Below, in pieces: positions 6,855 to 9,387 of a DNA stretch of 9,387 nt; position 1 is the stretch's first letter, and each line of letters begins with the position of its first letter. The notes under the pieces were generated by a model. It was not told where the DNA came from and searched no databases. It was given only the letters and a program-made list of their open reading frames with translations. Source of the stretch: Clostridia bacterium (GTDB lineage Bacteria > Bacillota_A > Clostridia > Oscillospirales > Acutalibacteraceae); assembly GCA_017549665.1 (NCBI GenBank), contig JAFYUD010000030.1, positions 1 to 9,387 on the forward strand, given 5' to 3'. Made by a program: the position numbers and the translations under genes.

Positions 6855-7336
6855 GTGTAAAGGTAATTGAACAGGTCAGCAGTATATATACTGCACCTTA
6901 TAAAGAAAAACGTATTTCTTGTCGTGCGATAATTGTACGTGACGGAAAAATTCTCCTTTCTCATGAGTCAGAGACAGATATTTATATGTCACCGGGCGGA
7001 AGCCTTGAAGACGGAGAAACTTATGAAGAATGCTGTGCAAGGGAAGTAGAGGAGGAAACGGGTTATAAGGTAAAGGTCGGAAAGCCTTTTGTGACGGTAA
7101 ATGAATATTGTTACGATATATTGTACGTAAGTAATTATTTTATCTGTGAAATAACAGGCAACGGCAACCGTGCACTTACACCCACCGAAGAAATCAAGGG
7201 TATGTGTCCCAAGTGGCTTGATGTTGAAGAAGCCGTGAAAGTTTTTTCTGTATACAGGACTCTTACTCCTGATCATGAAAGCCTTTATCTTCGTGAATAT
7301 ACCATTTTGAATGAGTTTAAAAATTCAATAAAGTAA
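6851..7336 (+). CDS. Nudix hydrolase
   Basis: A 161-residue cytosolic Nudix protein, which would cleave a nucleoside diphosphate linked to another group using Mg2+ or Mn2+. The Nudix box is perfect: G50-x5-E56-x7-R64-E65-V-E-E68-E69-x-G71 inside residues 50-72, preceded by the usual PGG (48-50). Length and the N-terminal strand RAIIVRDGKILLSHES (25-40) are normal for a single-domain member. There is no specificity motif that I can assign (for example for ADP-ribose, Ap4A or 8-oxo-dGTP). Its ATG overlaps the DUF1846 stop as ATGA, and no good ribosome binding site lies at usual distance (a GAGG near 6828 is too far), so translation is probably coupled to DUF1846. This implies regulation with, and perhaps function alongside, that protein. 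A hairpin follows six bases after the stop codon. Confidence 0.93.
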   Translation: MSVKVIEQVSSIYTAPYKEKRISCRAIIVRDGKILLSHESETDIYMSPGGSLEDGETYEECCAREVEEETGYKVKVGKPFVTVNEYCYDILYVSNYFICEITGNGNRALTPTEEIKGMCPKWLDVEEAVKVFSVYRTLTPDHESLYLREYTILNEFKNSIK

Positions 7337-7341
7337 AACAC

Positions 7342-7373
7342 AAAGCCCGTACCGGTTGAATGGTACGGGCTTT
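7342..7373. terminator. Bidirectional terminator between convergent genes
   Basis: A perfect 12-bp stem pairs AAAGCCCGTACC (7342-7353) with GGTACGGGCTTT (7362-7373) around an 8-nt loop. It lies six bases after the Nudix stop and about 90 bases beyond the stop of the convergent topoisomerase gene. On the plus strand the T run is only the three bases that close the stem. On the minus strand the stem is followed by a longer T-rich tail (GTGTTTTACTTTATT), so the hairpin is likely to be the better terminator for the minus-strand gene while also serving the Nudix unit. Confidence 0.85.
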
Positions 7374-7465
7374 ACGGATACCCATGCAAACGCTTTTTTA
7401 TCTATCTGTGCATCCGTCAGTTTTATTATTGTCTTTCCTCATTGATATATCAGTGGAAAATTTTG

Positions 7466-9387
7466 TTAAAATGTCATCTGTTCGCCCGAATCCTCTGCAG
7501 AGAGTATTGCACCTGCTGAGGGAAGGGTTTTTGTTTTATATCTCTGTGGCTTTACAAACATGCCGTCCTGATAATAAACAATACTGTCAACACGATGACC
7601 TTTTTTCAGATTCATAACTGCAACACCCTGAGTATTCTTTGTTGTCTTGGGTGAAATTGCACCTGAGTTGAATATGAGAAGTCTGCCTGATGTTGACTTG
7701 ATGACAAAATCTGTGTCATCTGTTATTGCAAATGCTGCAACGAGGGGAGACTTGTCAGAGTAAGCGTTGATAAGCTTCTTTCTGTTTGTCTTTGTTTCGT
7801 ATGCAGACATGTCAACCTTTGCGACCTTGCCGTTTTCAAAGAAGAACAGCATATAGCCCTTGTAGTCGGTGGTTACAGCCATGTAAACAGAGCTTTCACC
7901 GCTGTCAAAGCCAAGCTTGGTGGGAATGTAATCACCGAGCACGCTTGTCTTTGAATCCTCGAAATCACATGCTCTTGACTTGTATGTCTGACACTTGTCA
8001 GAGAAGAACATCAGCTCTGCCGCATTTGTTGAGTCAAGCTCCTGAGTGATAACGTCATTTTCCTTGAGCTTATGATTGCCGTTGCTCATTCTCAGTGAAA
8101 GGGGAGTGATCTTCTTGAAATATCCGTCCTTTGTATAGAACAGTCTGACGGGATAATCAGGCACTTCCTCTTCCGAATCCTCTTTTTCGGATGCATAATC
8201 GTAAAGAATTTCCGTTCTTCTTTCCTTGCCGTATTTTTTCATTACATCCTTAAGCTCGGAAACAATGATGCTCTTGATTCTTGACTTGTGAGCAAGGATA
8301 TCCTCCATGTCAGCAATTGTCTTCTTAAGCTCTTCGATATCTTCAAGTCTCTTGAGGATATATTCACGGTTAAGGTGACGCAGCTTGATTTCAGCAACAT
8401 ATTCAGCCTGAATTTCATCAATACCGAAGCCTATCATAAGGTTGGGGACAACGTCAGCCTCTTCTTCAGTTTCTCTTACGATTTTAACAGCCTTGTCGAT
8501 GTCAAGAAGAATCTGCTGAAGACCTAAGAGAAGATGGAGTCTGTCTCTTGCCTTGCCTAAGCTGAATGCCGTTCTTCTCTTGATGCATTCCATACGGAAG
8601 CCAAGCCACTCTTCAAGGATTTCAGCAACGCCGAGCACCTTGGGTGAGCCGCCGATAAGCACGTTGAAATTGCAGGATGTGGGGTCTTCAAGGGGAGTCT
8701 TCTGGAAAAGCTTTACCATAAGCTTGTCAACGTCAACGCCACGCTTGAGGTCGATGGTGATTTTAAGACCGGTCTTATCTGTTTCGTCTCGGATATCACT
8801 GATTTCTTTGAGCTTACCTGTTTTTGCAAGCTCAATTATCTTGTCAATAACAGCTTCAACAGTTGTTGAGGGAGGAATTTCAGTGATATCGATACAGTTG
8901 TTTGACTTGTCATAGCTGTATCTTGCTCTTACTCTGACAGAGCCTCTGCCTGTCTTGTAGATTTCGTCAAGCTTTTCCTTGTCGTAAAGGAGTATGCCGC
9001 CGCCGCTGAAATCAGGAGCCTTGAGTGTTTCTGAAATATCATGGTCGGGGTCACGGATAAGAGCAATTGTTGTTTCGCAAATCTCATTGAGATTGAATGA
9101 GCAGATGTTACTTGCCATACCGACTGCGATACCCATATTGTTGTTAACAAGAATAGAGGGGAATGTAACAGGGAAGAGTGTAGGCTCTGTCATTGAATTG
9201 TCATAGTTGGGGACAAAATCAACAGTGTCCTTATCAATATCCCTGAAAAGCTCAGCAGCCAGCTTGTCAAGCTTTGCTTCTGTGTATCGGGATGCGGCAT
9301 AAGCCATATTCTTTGAATACGCTTTACCGAAGTTACCCTTTGAATCAATATAAGGATGAAGCAACGCCTCATTACCTCTTGTAAGAC
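7466..9387 (-). CDS. parC: DNA topoisomerase IV subunit A (ParC-like), 5' end cut by window edge
   Basis: The DNA-cleaving A subunit of a type IIA topoisomerase. It works with a ParE/GyrB ATPase subunit to relax or decatenate DNA. 639 residues are visible; the frame stays open to the edge (LTRGNEALLHPYID), so about 90 N-terminal residues, with most of the quinolone region, are missing. The active tyrosine is in AASRYTEAKL (codon 9284-9286). The IAVGMASNI block, the APDFSGGG loop and the long helical arm ending near KKYGKERRTEI follow in normal order, then an acidic linker (SEKEDSEEE). The C-terminal domain is made of repeated beta-strand blades (for example FYTKDGYFKKITP and FFENGKVAKVD). No GyrA box (QRRGGxG type) is present, which argues for topoisomerase IV over gyrase. 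The NICSFNL variant of the usual NIPPHNL marks the clostridial form. A parE gene would be expected just beyond the right edge. Some pipelines may label it gyrA. Confidence 0.9.
   Translation of the reverse strand, partial: LTRGNEALLHPYIDSKGNFGKAYSKNMAYAASRYTEAKLDKLAAELFRDIDKDTVDFVPNYDNSMTEPTLFPVTFPSILVNNNMGIAVGMASNICSFNLNEICETTIALIRDPDHDISETLKAPDFSGGGILLYDKEKLDEIYKTGRGSVRVRARYSYDKSNNCIDITEIPPSTTVEAVIDKIIELAKTGKLKEISDIRDETDKTGLKITIDLKRGVDVDKLMVKLFQKTPLEDPTSCNFNVLIGGSPKVLGVAEILEEWLGFRMECIKRRTAFSLGKARDRLHLLLGLQQILLDIDKAVKIVRETEEEADVVPNLMIGFGIDEIQAEYVAEIKLRHLNREYILKRLEDIEELKKTIADMEDILAHKSRIKSIIVSELKDVMKKYGKERRTEILYDYASEKEDSEEEVPDYPVRLFYTKDGYFKKITPLSLRMSNGNHKLKENDVITQELDSTNAAELMFFSDKCQTYKSRACDFEDSKTSVLGDYIPTKLGFDSGESSVYMAVTTDYKGYMLFFFENGKVAKVDMSAYETKTNRKKLINAYSDKSPLVAAFAITDDTDFVIKSTSGRLLIFNSGAISPKTTKNTQGVAVMNLKKGHRVDSIVYYQDGMFVKPQRYKTKTLPSAGAILSAEDSGEQMTF

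Noticed and set aside
2787..7336. A defence island or other new multi-gene system
   Set aside because: No nuclease, helicase, toxin, transposase, phage or effector-membrane protein is present, codon use is native, and the genes fall into separate transcription units.
7374..7417. Interrupted inverted repeat (ACGG...ATGCA with TGCAT-CCGT) in the convergent gap
   Set aside because: The stem is short, has a six-base bulge and a 20-base loop, and is not followed by a T run in either direction; chance pairing or a weak secondary structure near the real terminator is more likely.
7443..7452. Perfect palindrome TGATATATCA just after the topoisomerase stop
   Set aside because: A 10-base A/T-rich palindrome is common by chance, and its place downstream of a stop codon gives no support for an operator.
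7360..7617. Plus-strand 85-codon open frame running from the terminator into the end of the topoisomerase gene
   Set aside because: It begins within a hairpin loop, has no ribosome binding site and overlaps conserved sequence on the other strand.
8553..8915. A 120-codon plus-strand open frame within the topoisomerase gene
   Set aside because: It is antisense to conserved topoisomerase sequence; serine/isoleucine-rich shadow with no family features.

Overview
The window looks like ordinary chromosome of a low-to-mid-GC Clostridia bacterium, most likely from the Ruminococcus/Oscillospiraceae group. This is inferred from AAGGAG-type ribosome binding sites, codon choice rich in CTT, GCA, TCA and ACA, and proteins typical of that group: a eukaryote-like (type 2) isoleucyl-tRNA synthetase, DUF4317, DUF1846/UPF0371 and a clostridial topoisomerase IV A subunit. 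There are seven genes, two of them cut by the window edges. I see no RNA gene, insertion sequence, phage gene, CRISPR array or toxin-antitoxin pair. The longest stretch without a gene is 129 bases.

Layout: the plus strand carries the 3' nine-tenths of ileS (1-2715), a hairpin, and a short alkaline-phosphatase-superfamily protein (2787-3596) followed by a very strong intrinsic terminator. Next comes a two-gene unit, low-molecular-weight protein tyrosine phosphatase (3677-4144) plus DUF4317 (4163-5287). A candidate sigma-A promoter then precedes a second two-gene unit, DUF1846/UPF0371 (5370-6854) and a Nudix hydrolase (6851-7336), which overlap by four bases. A 12-bp hairpin at 7342-7373 separates these from a convergent minus-strand gene (7466-9387), the 3' part of a ParC-like topoisomerase IV subunit A whose 5' end lies beyond the right edge.

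How the genes relate: IleS and ParC are housekeeping proteins for translation and DNA topology. The five genes between them look like small independent transcription units. Three encode phosphate-ester or diphosphate hydrolases of unrelated folds, and two encode conserved Firmicutes proteins of unknown function. The two unknowns, each paired with a phosphohydrolase (DUF4317 with the tyrosine phosphatase, DUF1846 with Nudix), are the most interesting part of the window. No sequence evidence shows that they form a single system, and I do not claim a new defence or mobile system here.
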